Of a DNA stretch of 64,000 bases, positions 45,962 to 56,311 are shown in pieces. This DNA comes from Bacillus sp. CH140a_4T. Lineage in GTDB: Bacteria > Bacillota > Bacilli > Bacillales > Bacillaceae_G. Positions within the stretch are counted from its first letter, which is position 1; each line of letters starts with the position of its first letter. The position numbers were made by a program, and so were the translations under genes. The stretch spans positions 620,001 to 684,000 of the forward strand of contig NZ_WBPF01000013.1 in NCBI RefSeq assembly GCF_008923725.1, written 5' to 3'. The notes beneath the pieces are model-generated. The model searched no databases. It saw nothing but the letters and a program-made list of their open reading frames with translations, and was not told where the DNA came from.

Positions 45962-47248
45962 ATGAAACAACCACTCGCACATCGAATGCGCCCTACAAAT
46001 ATTCAAGAAATTATCGGACAACAACATTTAGTTGGTGAAGGAAAGATTTTATGGCGAATGGTGCAAGCAAATCATTTTCAATCTATGATTTTATACGGTC
46101 CTCCAGGCACTGGAAAAACATCCATTGCGAGCGCAATTGCAGGAAGTACTGGAACCCCTTTTCGCCTATTAAACGCTGTTACTCATAATAAAAAAGATAT
46201 GGAAGTTGTCGTACAAGAAGCAAAGATGCATCGACACCTCGTTTTAATTTTAGATGAAGTACACCGTCTAGATAAAGCAAAACAGGATTTTCTATTACCT
46301 CATTTAGAAAGCGGACTCCTTACCTTAATTGGTGCAACGACGAGTAATCCGTTCCATGCTATTAATTCTGCTATTCGAAGTCGTTGTCAAATCTTCGAAT
46401 TACACGCATTAACAGAAGATGACCTTTTAGTTGGCTTAAAACGAGCACTTGAAGATAAAGAAAAAGGTCTTGGGGAATATGATGTAACTGTTACGCCTGA
46501 AGCATTACATCACTTTGCAAATGCATCAGGCGGAGATATGCGTTCCGCTTATAACGCACTTGAACTAGCTGTTTTATCTAGCTTTACAACAGATGACAAA
46601 GCTGCGGAAATTACGCTAGAAATTGCAGAAGAATGCTTGCAAAAAAAGAGCTTCGTTCACGACAAAGGTGGAGATGCTCATTATGACGTATTATCGGCAT
46701 TTCAAAAATCGGTGCGCGGAAGTGATGTAAATGCAGCACTTCACTATTTAGCACGTCTTATTGAAGCTGGTGATTTACAAAGTATTGGTAGACGTCTTCT
46801 TATTATGGCATATGAAGATATCGGACTTGCTAGCCCGCAAGCCGGACCGCGTACACTAGCAGCTATAGAATCCGCTGAACGAGTTGGCTTCCCAGAGGCA
46901 CGCATACCACTTGCAAATGCTGTTATCGAGCTTTGCCTATCACCAAAATCAAACTCAGCTTATAAAGCACTTGATGCTGCATTACACGATTTACGTAACG
47001 GTCAAACAGGCGACATTCCAAGTCATTTAAAAGATAGTCATTATAAAGGTGCAGAATCACTTGGAAGAGGCATTGGATACTTATATCCACACGACCAACC
47101 AAATGGCTGGGTACAACAACAATACTTACCTGATAAAATAAAAAACAAACAATATTATAAACCGAAAACGACAGGGAAATTTGAGCAAGCACTTTCTACT
47201 GTATATGAAAGATTACAAAGTTCGAATAAAACGAAAAATAAAGGGTAA
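45962..47248 (+). CDS. rarA: Replication-associated recombination protein RarA
   Basis: Protein of 428 residues, AAA+ ATPase of the clamp-loader-like MgsA/RarA/WRNIP1 family. It begins [16 protein letters not shown]. Walker A is [10 protein letters not shown], Walker B LILDEVHR, and sensor 1 G-A-T-T-S-N-P. The C-terminal tetramerisation part has [15 protein letters not shown]. It works at stalled forks. The ATG was chosen because of the family start and GGGAG upstream; the frame is open 48 codons further back with no ribosome site. Divergent from cymR across 292 bp without a gene. Confidence 0.93.
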   Translation: MKQPLAHRMRPTNIQEIIGQQHLVGEGKILWRMVQANHFQSMILYGPPGTGKTSIASAIAGSTGTPFRLLNAVTHNKKDMEVVVQEAKMHRHLVLILDEVHRLDKAKQDFLLPHLESGLLTLIGATTSNPFHAINSAIRSRCQIFELHALTEDDLLVGLKRALEDKEKGLGEYDVTVTPEALHHFANASGGDMRSAYNALELAVLSSFTTDDKAAEITLEIAEECLQKKSFVHDKGGDAHYDVLSAFQKSVRGSDVNAALHYLARLIEAGDLQSIGRRLLIMAYEDIGLASPQAGPRTLAAIESAERVGFPEARIPLANAVIELCLSPKSNSAYKALDAALHDLRNGQTGDIPSHLKDSHYKGAESLGRGIGYLYPHDQPNGWVQQQYLPDKIKNKQYYKPKTTGKFEQALSTVYERLQSSNKTKNKG

Positions 47249-47285
47249 CATAAGCGAAAACGTCACCATTATGGAGGCTTCGCTT

Positions 47286-47927
47286 ATGAAAACACGTCAA
47301 GATGCATGGACAAAAGAAGACGATCTCCTTTTAGCAGAAACTGTTTTACGACATATTCGCAGCGGCAGTACACAAATAAAAGCATTCGATGAAGTCGGCG
47401 ATACATTAAACCGCACTTCAGCAGCTTGCGGATTTAGATGGAATGCTGAAGTAAGACCGAATTACGAAGATGCGGTGCAACTTGCAAAAAAACAACGTAA
47501 AGAATTAAAACGCTCTGAAGCTAAAATAGAAAAAGAGCATTTCACGAAAACGAAACAACTCGTAATCGATGCCGAGTTTTCAGAAGATATTACGCCAAGT
47601 AAACAAGAACTTACACTGCAAAATGTTATCTCGTTTTTGCAGAACTTAGAGCATACCGATCCTTCACTCGCAAAGCTACAAACTGAAAATGACGTATTAC
47701 AAACTCAGCTCACTTCCTTACAAAAAACGAACCATGAACTGGAAGAAAAATTAGCGGTACTCACAAAAAAACAACAAGCAATCGAAGAAGATTACGCAAT
47801 GCTTGTTAGAATTATGGACCGCGCTCGAAAACTCGTTTCAGTTGAAGAACAAGAAGAACAGATCGCTCCAATTTTCAAAACAGATCAAAATGGAAATTTA
47901 GATATTATATATTCTGCAGAGAATTAA
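47286..47927 (+). CDS. RsfA-family transcriptional regulator
   Basis: Protein of 213 residues. The N terminus (1-60) is a SANT/Myb-like domain beginning [15 protein letters not shown], with [11 protein letters not shown] recognition residues. A long coiled coil follows (about 150-195). This layout is that of B. subtilis RsfA/YlbO, a prespore-specific modulator of sigma-F genes; several paralogues exist in the B. cereus group. The ATG has GGAGG eight bases upstream. It begins 38 bp after rarA and may be cotranscribed with it. Confidence 0.82.
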   Translation: MKTRQDAWTKEDDLLLAETVLRHIRSGSTQIKAFDEVGDTLNRTSAACGFRWNAEVRPNYEDAVQLAKKQRKELKRSEAKIEKEHFTKTKQLVIDAEFSEDITPSKQELTLQNVISFLQNLEHTDPSLAKLQTENDVLQTQLTSLQKTNHELEEKLAVLTKKQQAIEEDYAMLVRIMDRARKLVSVEEQEEQIAPIFKTDQNGNLDIIYSAEN

Positions 47928-47969
47928 AAAAGGAATGTCACTTTTTTGACTAAGTGACATTCCTTTTTG
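47928..47969 (+). terminator. Terminator of rarA/RsfA-like unit
   Basis: Stem of about 15 bp AAAGGAATGTCACT/AGTGACATTCCTTT with T-run. Confidence 0.88.
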
Positions 47970-48007
47970 TTTCTTTGGTGGAGAGTATATATGTGCGTGC
48001 ATGTATC

Positions 48008-48054
48008 GGTAAATGAAATTGTATCGACGATTCGACAAAGAATATCGATTTACC
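48008..48054. repeat. Inverted repeat in intergenic DNA
   Basis: GGTAAAT (48008-48014) and ATTTACC (48048-48054) enclose TCGACGATTCGA. A possible stem-loop; no gene is seen from 47970 to 48160. Confidence 0.3.
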
Positions 48055-48160
48055 AACAAAAATTGACGAAATATCCCTCCCCGTCATACAAGGAAACTCC
48101 TGAAATTAATTGGATAAGATTTACTAAAATATCATTATAAACATATACATTTAAAGGGAG

Positions 48161-48343
48161 ATGGTTGCTATTTCAGTAATACTCTTCAAAATAACTCTTG
48201 GCCTTCTCGTCCTGACTTTAGCTCTTTTCACCATTAACAGTTTTAAAAAAACGTCCGCCTATCAATCAGATAGATATGATCATTACTTACTAGCCTTACT
48301 TACATTTGAACTAGTAGTGATGCAAATATCCATATTTCTTTAA
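48161..48343 (+). CDS. Small two-helix membrane protein, unknown
   Basis: Protein of 60 residues with hydrophobic segments 2-24 and 43-60 and a polar loop K-K-T-S-A-Y-Q-S-D-R-Y-D-H. No family is recognised. AAAGGGAG touches the ATG directly, which is too close for normal initiation. An in-frame ATT nine bases later would be at a better distance, so the true start is uncertain. A terminator after the stop supports a real gene. Confidence 0.5.
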   Translation: MVAISVILFKITLGLLVLTLALFTINSFKKTSAYQSDRYDHYLLALLTFELVVMQISIFL

Positions 48344-48352
48344 TACATGTAA

Positions 48353-48386
48353 AAAAGCATATATCCGAAATGGATATATGCTTTTA
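48353..48386. terminator. Bidirectional terminator
   Basis: AAAAGCATATATCC/GGATATATGCTTTT stem around GAAAT between the small gene and tcdA. Confidence 0.85.
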
Positions 48387-48388
48387 CT

Positions 48389-49156
48389 TTATTCTTGCCC
48401 TACACGCTTCACTTCTACATTTTTAATGCGTTCACGTACAACGTGACTTGCCATAATTAAACCTGCCACAGATGGTACGAATGCATTTGATGAAGGCGGT
48501 AATTTCGCTTTACGAATTTTTGCATTTTCGTCTGGTACGATTTCTTTACGTACTTCTTCACGAATTACAATTGGGTTTTCGTCAGAGAAGACAACTTTTA
48601 CACCTTTTTTAATACCATCTTTACGGAGCTTCGTACGAATCACTTTCGCAATTGGATCTGTATGTGTTTTAGAGATGTCCGCAATACGGAAACGAGTTGG
48701 GTCCATTTTATTTGCTGCACCCATGCATGAGATAATTTTAATTTTTCGACGTAAGCACTGTTTAATTAAATGAATTTTGAACGTAATCGTATCAGATGCA
48801 TCTACTACGAAATCCAATCCATGTTTGAAGAACTCTTCATATGTTTCATCAGTATAAAACATTTCTAGTCCAATTACTTCACACTCTGGATTAATGTCTG
48901 CGATACGCTCTTTCATTAATTCTACTTTTGAACGTCCTACAGTAGATACTAACGCATGAATTTGACGGTTTACGTTTGTAATATCTACAACGTCTTTATC
49001 GACTAATACGAGACGTCCTACACCAGAACGTGCTAACGCCTCTGCCGAAAATGACCCTACGCCGCCAATTCCTAAAATACCGACTGTACTATTTTTTAAT
49101 ATTTCAAGTCCTTCTTTACCGAAGGCTAATTCATTACGTGAAAATTGATGTAACAT
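48389..49156 (-). CDS. tcdA: tRNA threonylcarbamoyladenosine dehydratase
   Basis: Protein of 255 residues of the ThiF/MoeB E1-like family. The nucleotide loop GILGIGGVGSFSAEALARSG lies at about 28-47. VDKDVVDITNVNRQ and D-A-S-D-T-I follow, then C-M-G-A-A-N-K-M-D-P. It cyclises t6A to ct6A at tRNA position 37 using ATP. It corresponds to B. subtilis YrvM, which likewise lies near aspS. The first family residues H-Q-F-S-R-N-E confirm the start. Confidence 0.92.
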   Translation of the reverse strand: MLHQFSRNELAFGKEGLEILKNSTVGILGIGGVGSFSAEALARSGVGRLVLVDKDVVDITNVNRQIHALVSTVGRSKVELMKERIADINPECEVIGLEMFYTDETYEEFFKHGLDFVVDASDTITFKIHLIKQCLRRKIKIISCMGAANKMDPTRFRIADISKTHTDPIAKVIRTKLRKDGIKKGVKVVFSDENPIVIREEVRKEIVPDENAKIRKAKLPPSSNAFVPSVAGLIMASHVVRERIKNVEVKRVGQE

Positions 49157-49310
49157 TCAGCTCTACACTCCTATTACAAAAATGGTCTACCATGTATTCT
49201 AGCGTTTTTCCGACTATTTGTATAGAAAAAGTTATAGAATTCCTAAAAATACATATTTCGAGAATAAAAACATAGCGTAAACCGACTTTTCTTTCTTCCT
49301 AAATATACGT

Positions 49311-49449
49311 TTTAAAAAGGAGGATTTAGAGAACCGAGCAGATCGAGGCACGTATGCTAGGAGGAGCGCAGTGTAGAGATACTACTCGAGCACCGGACTG
49401 GCATACGTAACGATGAGATGCGACAGTTATCTAAACCGGACTTTTTAAA
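49311..49449. repeat. Structured tandem repeat, copy 1
   Basis: 139 bp opening TTTAAAAAGGAGGA and closing CCGGACTTTTTAAA. The outer stem TTTAGAGAAC/GTTATCTAAA (49325-49334, 49426-49435) pairs at 9 of 10 positions; the inner stem ACGTATGC/GCATACGT is perfect. It shares CAGATCGAGG, GGAGGAGC and TACTACTCGAGCACCGGACT with copy 2. There is no reading frame. It may be a structured RNA or a mobile repeat; the transcribed strand is unknown. Confidence 0.7.
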
Positions 49450-49466
49450 CTTCCGTTCAATACACG

Positions 49467-49603
49467 TTTAAAAAGGAGGATTCAGAGGACCAAGCAGATC
49501 GAGGCGCTGAAGCCAGGAGGAGCACAGTGTAGCGTTACTACTCGAGCACCGGACTGCAAAGTAACGACGAGATGCGCCTGCCCTCTGAACCGGACTTTTT
49601 AAA
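49467..49603. repeat. Structured tandem repeat, copy 2
   Basis: 137 bp with the same ends, starting 156 bp after copy 1. The outer stem TTCAGAGG/CCTCTGAA (49481-49488, 49582-49589) is perfect and differs from copy 1 by compensating changes. The inner stem CGTTACT/AGTAACG replaces the one in copy 1. Confidence 0.7.
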
Positions 49604-49614
49604 CAACCTCTCAA

Positions 49615-49649
49615 AAAAAGCCTAGATGGTATTAGTATAACCATCTAGA
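49615..49649 (-). terminator. Terminator of hisS-aspS operon
   Basis: CTAGATGGT/ACCATCTAG stem (49622-49630, 49640-49648), then GCTTTTTTT on the minus strand, after aspS. Confidence 0.88.
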
Positions 49650-49657
49650 CCCTATTC

Positions 49658-51433
49658 TTACTTCTCTTCTTTTAAGCTTAATTTTAAGTTTAACTCTTCA
49701 AGCTGTGCTTCTGCAACTGGGCTTGGAGCTTCTGTTAATAAGCAGCTTGCGCTTGCTGTTTTCGGGAATGCAATTGTATCACGAAGGTTCGTACGACCTG
49801 CAAGTAACATAACAAGACGGTCTAAACCTAATGCGATACCACCGTGTGGTGGCGTACCGTATTCGAATGCTTCTAGTAAGAATCCGAATTGTTCTTGTGC
49901 TTCTTCTTGTGAGAATCCAAGTGCTTTGAACATTTTTTCTTGTACGTCACGCTCGTAAATACGAAGTGATCCACCGCCAAGCTCATAACCATTTAATACA
50001 AGGTCATATGCTTGTGCACGTGCTTTTTCTGGTGCCGTTTCTAATAGCTCAACGTCTTCACGGAATGGCATTGTGAATGGGTGGTGAGCTGCGAAGTAAC
50101 GATCTGCATCTTCGTCGTACTCAAGAAGTGGCCAATCCGTTACCCATAGGAAGTTAAATTTACTTTCGTCAATTAACTCAAGCTCTTTACCTAGACGTAA
50201 ACGAAGTGCACCTAAGCTATCTGCAACAACGCTCTTCTTATCTGCTACGAATAGTAATAAGTCGCCAGCAGTAGCTTCTAATGTAGCCATTAACGCGTTT
50301 GCTTCTTCTTCACCGAAGAATTTCGCGATTGGTCCTTTTAGACCGTCTTCTTCCACTTTAAGCCAAGCTAGGCCTTTTGCACCGTATACTTTCACGAATT
50401 CAGTTAATGCATCGATATCTTTACGAGAGTATTTGCTCGCAGCACCTTTTGCATTAATTGCTTTTACTTGTCCGCCGCTTTCTACAGCACTTGTAAATAC
50501 TTTAAAGCCACAACCTGGTGCAAATTCAGATAGGTCTGTTAGTTCCATTTCAAAGCGTGTATCCGGCTTATCAGAACCGTAACGAGCCATTGCATCAGCA
50601 TATTTCATACGAGGAAATGGTGCACTCACTTCTACACCTTTTGCATCCTTCATAACTTTCGTCATCATGCGCTCCATCATATCTAAAATTTCATCTTGTG
50701 TTAAGAATGAAGCTTCGATATCGATTTGCGTGAATTCTGGTTGACGGTCTGCACGTAAATCTTCGTCACGGAAACAACGTGCTACTTGATAGTAACGCTC
50801 AAATCCACCGACCATAAGAAGCTGTTTAAATAATTGCGGAGACTGTGGTAATGCATAGAATTCACCATCATGTACACGACTTGGTACTAAATAGTCACGA
50901 GCTCCTTCTGGTGTACTCTTCGTTAAAATTGGTGTTTCCACTTCTAAGAACTCTTCTGTGTCTAAGAAGTTACGAATTGTTTTCGTTACGTCGTGACGCA
51001 TTTTGAATGTGTTAAACATTGCAGGACGACGTAAGTCTAAATAACGATATTTTAAACGCACATCTTCTGATGCATCTGTATCATCAGCAATAATGATTGG
51101 CGTTGTTTTTGCTGCATTTAATACGTTTACTTTCGTTGCTTGTACTTCAATACGACCAGTTGCCATATTGTCATTAATTGCGCCTTCACCACGCTCAACA
51201 ACTGTACCTTCTACGTGCAATACGTATTCACTACGAATAGTTTCTGCTATTTCTAACGCTTCTTTTGATGTTTCTGGGTTAAATACAACTTGCACGATAC
51301 CTGTACGGTCACGTAAGTCGATAAAGATTAATCCACCTAAATCACGGCGTTTTTGTACCCAACCTTTTAATTGAACTGTTTGTCCAACTGCTTCTACTGT
51401 TACTTTTCCACATGCATGTGTTCTTTCAGCCAC
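49658..51433 (-). CDS. aspS: Aspartyl-tRNA synthetase
   Basis: Protein of 591 residues of the bacterial type. The N-terminal OB fold is 1-105 ([15 protein letters not shown]). Class II motif 2 is [14 protein letters not shown]. The GAD insertion covers about 290-415. Motif 3 is [16 protein letters not shown] near 530. Charging may be non-discriminating (Asp and Asn tRNAs) in bacteria using GatCAB; the sequence does not settle this. It is 12 bp downstream of hisS and so shares its T-box. Confidence 0.97.
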   Translation of the reverse strand: MAERTHACGKVTVEAVGQTVQLKGWVQKRRDLGGLIFIDLRDRTGIVQVVFNPETSKEALEIAETIRSEYVLHVEGTVVERGEGAINDNMATGRIEVQATKVNVLNAAKTTPIIIADDTDASEDVRLKYRYLDLRRPAMFNTFKMRHDVTKTIRNFLDTEEFLEVETPILTKSTPEGARDYLVPSRVHDGEFYALPQSPQLFKQLLMVGGFERYYQVARCFRDEDLRADRQPEFTQIDIEASFLTQDEILDMMERMMTKVMKDAKGVEVSAPFPRMKYADAMARYGSDKPDTRFEMELTDLSEFAPGCGFKVFTSAVESGGQVKAINAKGAASKYSRKDIDALTEFVKVYGAKGLAWLKVEEDGLKGPIAKFFGEEEANALMATLEATAGDLLLFVADKKSVVADSLGALRLRLGKELELIDESKFNFLWVTDWPLLEYDEDADRYFAAHHPFTMPFREDVELLETAPEKARAQAYDLVLNGYELGGGSLRIYERDVQEKMFKALGFSQEEAQEQFGFLLEAFEYGTPPHGGIALGLDRLVMLLAGRTNLRDTIAFPKTASASCLLTEAPSPVAEAQLEELNLKLSLKEEK

Positions 51434-51445
51434 TGTAAGTTCCCC

Positions 51446-52717
51446 CTATATTAATTTCTCTGCTACGTATGAAGCAAATACATCTAATGCTACTTCTTCT
51501 TGTTCGCCTGTTGCCATATCTTTTAAGTTAATGATGCCTTTATCTAGCTCATCTTCCCCTAATACAGCTACAAATTTCGCCTTTAGACGATCTGCTGATT
51601 TAAATTGTGCTTTCATTTTGCGGTCTAAATAATCTTTTTCAACTGATAATCCCGCTTTACGAAGATCAAACGCAACTTTTGCAGCATGGTCTTTCGCTTT
51701 TTCACCAAGCGCTACAACATAACAATCAATGCTATGTTCAATTGGTAATTCGATGTTTTCAGCTTTTAGCGCCATAATTAAACGTTCGATACTCATCGCA
51801 AAACCGATACCTGGCATTTCTGGTCCACCGATTTCTTGTACAAGTCCGTTATAACGACCACCGCCGCTTAATGTAGTGATAGCACCGAAACCTTCTGCCT
51901 CACTCATGATTTCAAAAACAGTGTGTTGATAGTAGTCTAAACCACGTACTAAGTTCGGATCTTTTTCAAATGGAACATCCATCATCGTTAATAATTCTTG
52001 AACTTTGTCGTAGTATACTGCTGAATCTTCGTTTAAGTATTCTGTAATAGATGGTGCTGTTCCCATTAATTCATGGTTACGGTCCTTCTTACAATCTAAA
52101 ATACGAAGAGGGTTCTTTTCTAAACGAGATTGACAGTCAGAACAGAATTCGCCGATACGTGGCTCAAAGTGTGCGATTAACGCATCACGGTGCGCTTGAC
52201 GGCTCGCTGCATCACCTAAGCTGTTTAATACAACTTTAATATTTTTCAAGCCCATGCCGCGGTAAAACTCTACAGCAAGTGCAATTACTTCTGCATCAAT
52301 TGCAGGATCGTTACTACCGATTGCTTCAATACCGAATTGTACGAATTGACGATAGCGACCTGCTTGTGGTCTTTCATAACGGAACATTTGACCGATATAG
52401 TATAATTTCGTTGGTTGTGTTGCATCACCAAACATTTTGTTTTCAACGTAAGAACGTACAACAGGTGCAGTACCTTCTGGACGTAATGTTAAACTGCGCT
52501 CTCCACGATCTTGGAATGAGTACATTTCTTTTTGTACGATATCTGTCGTATCACCAACACCACGTAAAAATAGCTCAGTGTGTTCAAAAATTGGTGTACG
52601 AATTTCTTTATAATTGTAACGACGGCAAATTTCGCGAGCTTGCCCTTCGATATACTGCCATAACTCAACAGTGCCTGGAAGAATATCTTGCGTTCCGCGT
52701 GGGATTTGAATAGACAT
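51446..52717 (-). CDS. hisS: Histidyl-tRNA synthetase
   Basis: Protein of 423 residues, usual length. It begins [15 protein letters not shown]. Class II motif 2 is [16 protein letters not shown]. The histidine-specific motifs L-V-R-G-L-D-Y-Y and G-G-R-Y-N-G-L follow, with the anticodon-binding domain from about 325. The start was chosen from the family start and GGAGGAA upstream. The frame stays open through the T-box leader, but that part is RNA and not protein. It leads the hisS-aspS operon. Confidence 0.97.
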   Translation of the reverse strand: MSIQIPRGTQDILPGTVELWQYIEGQAREICRRYNYKEIRTPIFEHTELFLRGVGDTTDIVQKEMYSFQDRGERSLTLRPEGTAPVVRSYVENKMFGDATQPTKLYYIGQMFRYERPQAGRYRQFVQFGIEAIGSNDPAIDAEVIALAVEFYRGMGLKNIKVVLNSLGDAASRQAHRDALIAHFEPRIGEFCSDCQSRLEKNPLRILDCKKDRNHELMGTAPSITEYLNEDSAVYYDKVQELLTMMDVPFEKDPNLVRGLDYYQHTVFEIMSEAEGFGAITTLSGGGRYNGLVQEIGGPEMPGIGFAMSIERLIMALKAENIELPIEHSIDCYVVALGEKAKDHAAKVAFDLRKAGLSVEKDYLDRKMKAQFKSADRLKAKFVAVLGEDELDKGIINLKDMATGEQEEVALDVFASYVAEKLI

Positions 52718-52756
52718 ATTCAGTTCCTCCTCAAATTGTTTTAATCTTAATAAAAA

Positions 52757-53036
52757 TAAAAAAACTCCCGCCTCTACTGTTTGAACAGTAGGGACGAGAG
52801 TATTATACCCGTGGTGCCACCCTAATTGAAGCACGTATGCTTCCACTTTTTTAATAACGCTTAAATGTGCGTTCATCCCTACTAAGCATATATGCCGTTC
52901 AAGTTGAAACCTCTAGAGTGTCATTCAATTAGTCATCATGTAGAAATGTTTTCAGCCTAAGACATTTCTTCTCTTTCCATGTGTGTCTCATTTACTCTTC
53001 TCTATCAACGGTTATATTCATATGTAAATATAAAAT
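52757..53036 (-). ncRNA. T-box riboswitch leader of hisS-aspS
   Basis: Minus strand: the T-box AGGGTGGCACCACGGG is at 52823-52808. It precedes a terminator stem ACTCTCGTCCCTACTG/CAGTAGAGGCGGGAGT with T-run (52801-52757). The AGAGA start of stem I is near 53003. The specifier was not assigned with confidence; a CAC (His) triplet lies at the 3' side of stem I. It would control aspS too through read-through. Confidence 0.92.
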
Positions 53037-53037
53037 T

Positions 53038-53066
53038 ACTATACGTTTGTTGAGTAGGATTGTCAA
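53038..53066 (-). promoter_or_regulatory. Sigma-A promoter of hisS-aspS
   Basis: TTGACA (53066-53061), 17-bp spacer, TATAGT (53043-53038), directly upstream of the T-box leader and 6 bp past the preceding small gene. Confidence 0.8.
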
Positions 53067-53071
53067 GTGCT

Positions 53072-53248
53072 CTAAGAGCGTTCAATTTGCTTCTTTAGAC
53101 GCTTTACATCTTGAAGAGAAATTCCAAACTCAGAAGCAAGCTCCATTGAAGTATTGTTTTGCTCTTTCGAAATAAAATCATGAAAACTCACGTTAAACAG
53201 TTGATTTGCACCATTTGTAACAGAGTGCCCTTTTTCATTCATACGCAT
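53072..53248 (-). CDS. Small HTH-like protein, unknown
   Basis: Protein of 58 residues. A C-terminal helix-turn-helix-like pattern (M-E-L-A-S-E-F-G-I-S-L-Q-D-V-K-R-L-K-K) resembles sigma-factor region 4 or a small DNA-binding motif. No other domain is seen. The ATG was chosen with GAGGG eight bases upstream; the frame is open seven codons further. It lies between dtd and hisS on the same strand, its stop 6 bp from the hisS -35 box. It could be a free-standing regulator, but evidence is thin. Confidence 0.55.
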   Translation of the reverse strand: MRMNEKGHSVTNGANQLFNVSFHDFISKEQNNTSMELASEFGISLQDVKRLKKQIERS

Positions 53249-53345
53249 ACGTATATCCCTCACATTCAATATGGATGTTTTACTTTTTATTGTTCCATAT
53301 TGATCAGATAGTTATACATAAACGAAAAAGCTATTAACGCCAAAG

Positions 53346-53394
53346 AAAGTGAACCTTTAATACACGGAGGATTGTCCACAAATAGCGGGATAAA
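53346..53394. repeat. Possible deletion relic of a bcr1-like repeat
   Basis: AAAGTGAACCTTTAAT and CCACAAATAGCGGGATAAA match the two ends of the repeat at 12059-12217 with a few changes, but only about 10 bp lie between them instead of about 120. The central hairpin is gone. The rest of 53249-53459 holds no gene. Confidence 0.45.
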
Positions 53395-53422
53395 TGAACA
53401 AAACATACAACAATGTATAAAA

Positions 53423-53453
53423 ATGAGAGGATGATATCATCCCCTCTTTTTAA
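53423..53453 (-). terminator. Terminator of dtd
   Basis: AGAGGATGAT/ATCATCCCCTCT palindromic stem and T-run on the minus strand, after the relA-dtd pair. Confidence 0.75.
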
Positions 53454-53459
53454 GTAACA

Positions 53460-53900
53460 CTATTTACTATCCACAATTAAGGTCACCGGACCATCATTGA
53501 TTAAAGAAACATCCATCATTGCTCCGAACGTCCCTGTTTCTACATGCAATCCTTGCTTACGAACTTCCTCATTAAAGAAATCATATAAACGTTCTGCATA
53601 GTCAGGTTTGGCAGCATCCATAAAGTTTGGACGTCTTCCCTTGCGGCAATCTCCGTATAATGTGAATTGCGAAATTGATAGAACTTGTCCTTCTACATCA
53701 AGTACAGAATGGTTCATCTTTCCGCTCTCATCTTCAAAAATACGTAAGTTCGCAATTTTTTCTGCAATGTAGGTTGCATCTTTTTCTGTATCTTCATGCG
53801 TAATGCCGACTAGTAATGTTAAACCGAACGGAATTTGTCCTACGATCTCACCGTCTACTGTGACAGACGCTTCTTTTGATCGTTGTAAAACAACTCTCAT
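53460..53900 (-). CDS. dtd: D-aminoacyl-tRNA deacylase
   Basis: Protein of 146 residues that hydrolyses D-amino acids wrongly attached to tRNA. The family motifs [17 protein letters not shown] (about 78-94) and the Gly-cisPro motif near N-D-G-P-V-T-L are present, with the start M-R-V-V-L-Q-R. It lies 17 bp after relA on the same strand, as in most Firmicutes. Standard length, and no unusual residues. Confidence 0.96.
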   Translation of the reverse strand: MRVVLQRSKEASVTVDGEIVGQIPFGLTLLVGITHEDTEKDATYIAEKIANLRIFEDESGKMNHSVLDVEGQVLSISQFTLYGDCRKGRRPNFMDAAKPDYAERLYDFFNEEVRKQGLHVETGTFGAMMDVSLINDGPVTLIVDSK

Positions 53901-53917
53901 CTTTTCTACACTCCCTA

Positions 53918-56101
53918 TTAATGCATCATGCGTCGTACTGCATAAATTTCTGGAACGCGTTTAATGCGTTCTACTACTTTTTTCAAGTGCTGTAAGTTAC
54001 GAATAGAGATTGACATATTAATTGTCGCCATCTTATTACGGTCACTTCTACCAGAAACTGCCGAAATGTACGTTTTCGTCTCTGTAACAGCTTGCAATAC
54101 TTCATTTAATAAACCACGGCGATCATAACCTGAAATTTCAATATCAACGTTATACTCAATTTCTTTTTCAGGGCTACCTTCCCACTCTACTTCTAATAAA
54201 CGTTCTACAGCTTCTTCTGTATGAACATTTACACAATCACGGCGGTGAATCGATACGCCTCGGCCTTTCGTAATATACCCAACGATATCATCACCCGGTA
54301 CTGGGTTACAGCATTTTGATAAGCGAATTAATAAATTATCCGCACCACTTACTTTAACGCCAGAATCCCATTTTCGAATTTTCATCGGTTTACGAACTTC
54401 TTTAACTTCAACAATCTCTTCTTCTTCACGTTGCTTACGGAACTTGTCCGTTAGTCGCGTAACAATTTGTGATGCAGTGATGCCATTATATCCAACTGCT
54501 GCAAACATATCTTCTTCATTTGCAAAGTTAAACTTCTCAGCAACACGTTTTAAATTGTCAGGAGCTAACACTTCTTTCATCTCATACTCTAGGCTACGCA
54601 CTTCTTTCTCAACAAGTTCACGACCTTTTTCAATATTTTCATCTCTACGTTGCTTCTTAAAGAATTGACGTATTTTGTTTTTTGCATGAGATGTTTGAGC
54701 AAGTTTCACCCAGTCTTGACTTGGCCCATACGAATGTTTCGATGTTAAAATTTCAATGATGTCACCTGTTTTTAATTTATAATCAAGCGTCACCATTTTG
54801 CCGTTTACTTTTGCACCAATTGTTTTATTTCCAATCTCTGAATGCACGCGATACGAAAAGTCAATCGGAACAGATCCAAGTGGCAATTCCATTACGTCGC
54901 CTTTCGGTGTAAAGACGAATACCATGTCAGAGAATAAATCAATTTTTAATGACTCCATAAACTCTTCTGCATTAGAAGCTTCATTTTGCCATTCTAATAT
55001 TTGACGGAACCATGTAAGTTTCTTCTCTAATGTACCTGTTGTTTCTGCTGTTTTTCCTTCTTTATACGCCCAGTGCGCCGCGATCCCGAATTCTGCAATC
55101 TCATGCATTTCTGTCGTACGAATTTGCACTTCAAGCGGATCGCCTTTCGGTCCAATTACAGTCGTATGAAGAGATTGATATAGATTTGCTTTCGGCATCG
55201 CAATATAATCTTTAAAACGACCTGGCATCGGCTTCCAGCACGTATGAATAATTCCAAGTACTGCATAACAATCTTTAATACTATTTACAACGACACGTAC
55301 AGCTAATAAATCGTAAATTTCATTGAACTGTTTATTTTGCAGTGCCATTTTACGATAAATACTGTAGATATGCTTTGGTCTTCCAGAAATCTCAGGTTGA
55401 ATTGCAACTTCTTTTAATTTCTCACGAATACCAGTCATTACTTCGTCTAAATATTCTTCACGCTCTGCACGTTTACGCTTCATTAAATTTACAATACGAT
55501 AGTATTGCTGTGGATTTAAATAGCGAAGTGACGTATCCTCTAGCTCCCATTTAATAGTACTAATTCCGAGTCTATGTGCTAAAGGTGCAAAGATTTCTAA
55601 CGTTTCATTCGCAATGCGACGCTGCTTCTCTTGAGGCAAATGTTTCAATGTACGCATGTTATGAAGACGGTCAGCTAGTTTAATTAAAATAACTCGAATA
55701 TCTTGAGCCATTGCTATAAACATTTTGCGATGGTTTTCTGCTTGTTGCTGCTCATGAGATTTATATTTAATCTTTCCGAGCTTTGTCACACCATCGACAA
55801 GCATAGCAATTTCTTTATTAAATTCCCGTTCAATATCTTCTAATGTAATTTCTGTATCTTCCACTACATCATGTAAGAAACCTGCTGATACTGTAGCTGG
55901 ATCCATGTGTAAATCAACTAAAATACCTGCAACTTGAATTGGATGAATAATGTACGGTTCACCCGATTTTCTGTATTGTTCGCTATGCGCATCACGTGCA
56001 TATTCATAGGCACGTGCCACTAGCTCAATATCTTCATCTACTAAATATTGACTTGCTTTCTCGAGTACCTGTTCAGCTGTTAGTACCTGCTCATTTGCCA
56101 T
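53918..56101 (-). CDS. relA: Bifunctional (p)ppGpp synthetase/hydrolase Rel
   Basis: Protein of 727 residues with the full RSH layout. The HD hydrolase (about 30-190) has H-P-I-Q-V-A-G-I-L and [10 protein letters not shown]. The synthetase domain (about 215-350) has [18 protein letters not shown] domain (about 390-450), a helical and conserved-Cys zinc region ([12 protein letters not shown]), and an ACT domain (about 650-727) follow. Both catalytic halves look intact, so it should make and destroy the alarmone. It governs the stringent response. GTGATTCG lies upstream of the ATG. Confidence 0.97.
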   Translation of the reverse strand: MANEQVLTAEQVLEKASQYLVDEDIELVARAYEYARDAHSEQYRKSGEPYIIHPIQVAGILVDLHMDPATVSAGFLHDVVEDTEITLEDIEREFNKEIAMLVDGVTKLGKIKYKSHEQQQAENHRKMFIAMAQDIRVILIKLADRLHNMRTLKHLPQEKQRRIANETLEIFAPLAHRLGISTIKWELEDTSLRYLNPQQYYRIVNLMKRKRAEREEYLDEVMTGIREKLKEVAIQPEISGRPKHIYSIYRKMALQNKQFNEIYDLLAVRVVVNSIKDCYAVLGIIHTCWKPMPGRFKDYIAMPKANLYQSLHTTVIGPKGDPLEVQIRTTEMHEIAEFGIAAHWAYKEGKTAETTGTLEKKLTWFRQILEWQNEASNAEEFMESLKIDLFSDMVFVFTPKGDVMELPLGSVPIDFSYRVHSEIGNKTIGAKVNGKMVTLDYKLKTGDIIEILTSKHSYGPSQDWVKLAQTSHAKNKIRQFFKKQRRDENIEKGRELVEKEVRSLEYEMKEVLAPDNLKRVAEKFNFANEEDMFAAVGYNGITASQIVTRLTDKFRKQREEEEIVEVKEVRKPMKIRKWDSGVKVSGADNLLIRLSKCCNPVPGDDIVGYITKGRGVSIHRRDCVNVHTEEAVERLLEVEWEGSPEKEIEYNVDIEISGYDRRGLLNEVLQAVTETKTYISAVSGRSDRNKMATINMSISIRNLQHLKKVVERIKRVPEIYAVRRMMH

Positions 56102-56242
56102 CGAATCACCTTTTATTGAAAATTGACTTTATCTTAATTAAGTAGAATAAATTATATTCTATCATTATAACCTAATGATTGTGAATTGTGAAAAGGAAAA
56201 GATTTTACTGACATTTCACCTTATTTTTTTGTGCAATTATAC

Positions 56243-56283
56243 AAAAGTACCCGCTCCTCTCCAAGAGATTCACGGGTACTTTT
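56243..56283 (-). terminator. Terminator of apt
   Basis: AAAAGTACCCG/CGGGTACTTTT stem (56243-56253, 56273-56283) with an inner CTC/GAG loop. The 210 bp between apt and relA otherwise hold only the relA leader. Confidence 0.85.
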
Positions 56284-56311
56284 TATCACCGTAGTTTTAC
56301 CTATATAGTGA

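Noticed and set aside
49311-49603. CRISPR array
   Set aside because: Only two units with a 156-bp period and repeats of about 138 bp; no short direct repeats with unique spacers.
52718-52876. N-terminal extension of hisS
   Set aside because: This is the T-box and terminator region of the leader; open by chance.
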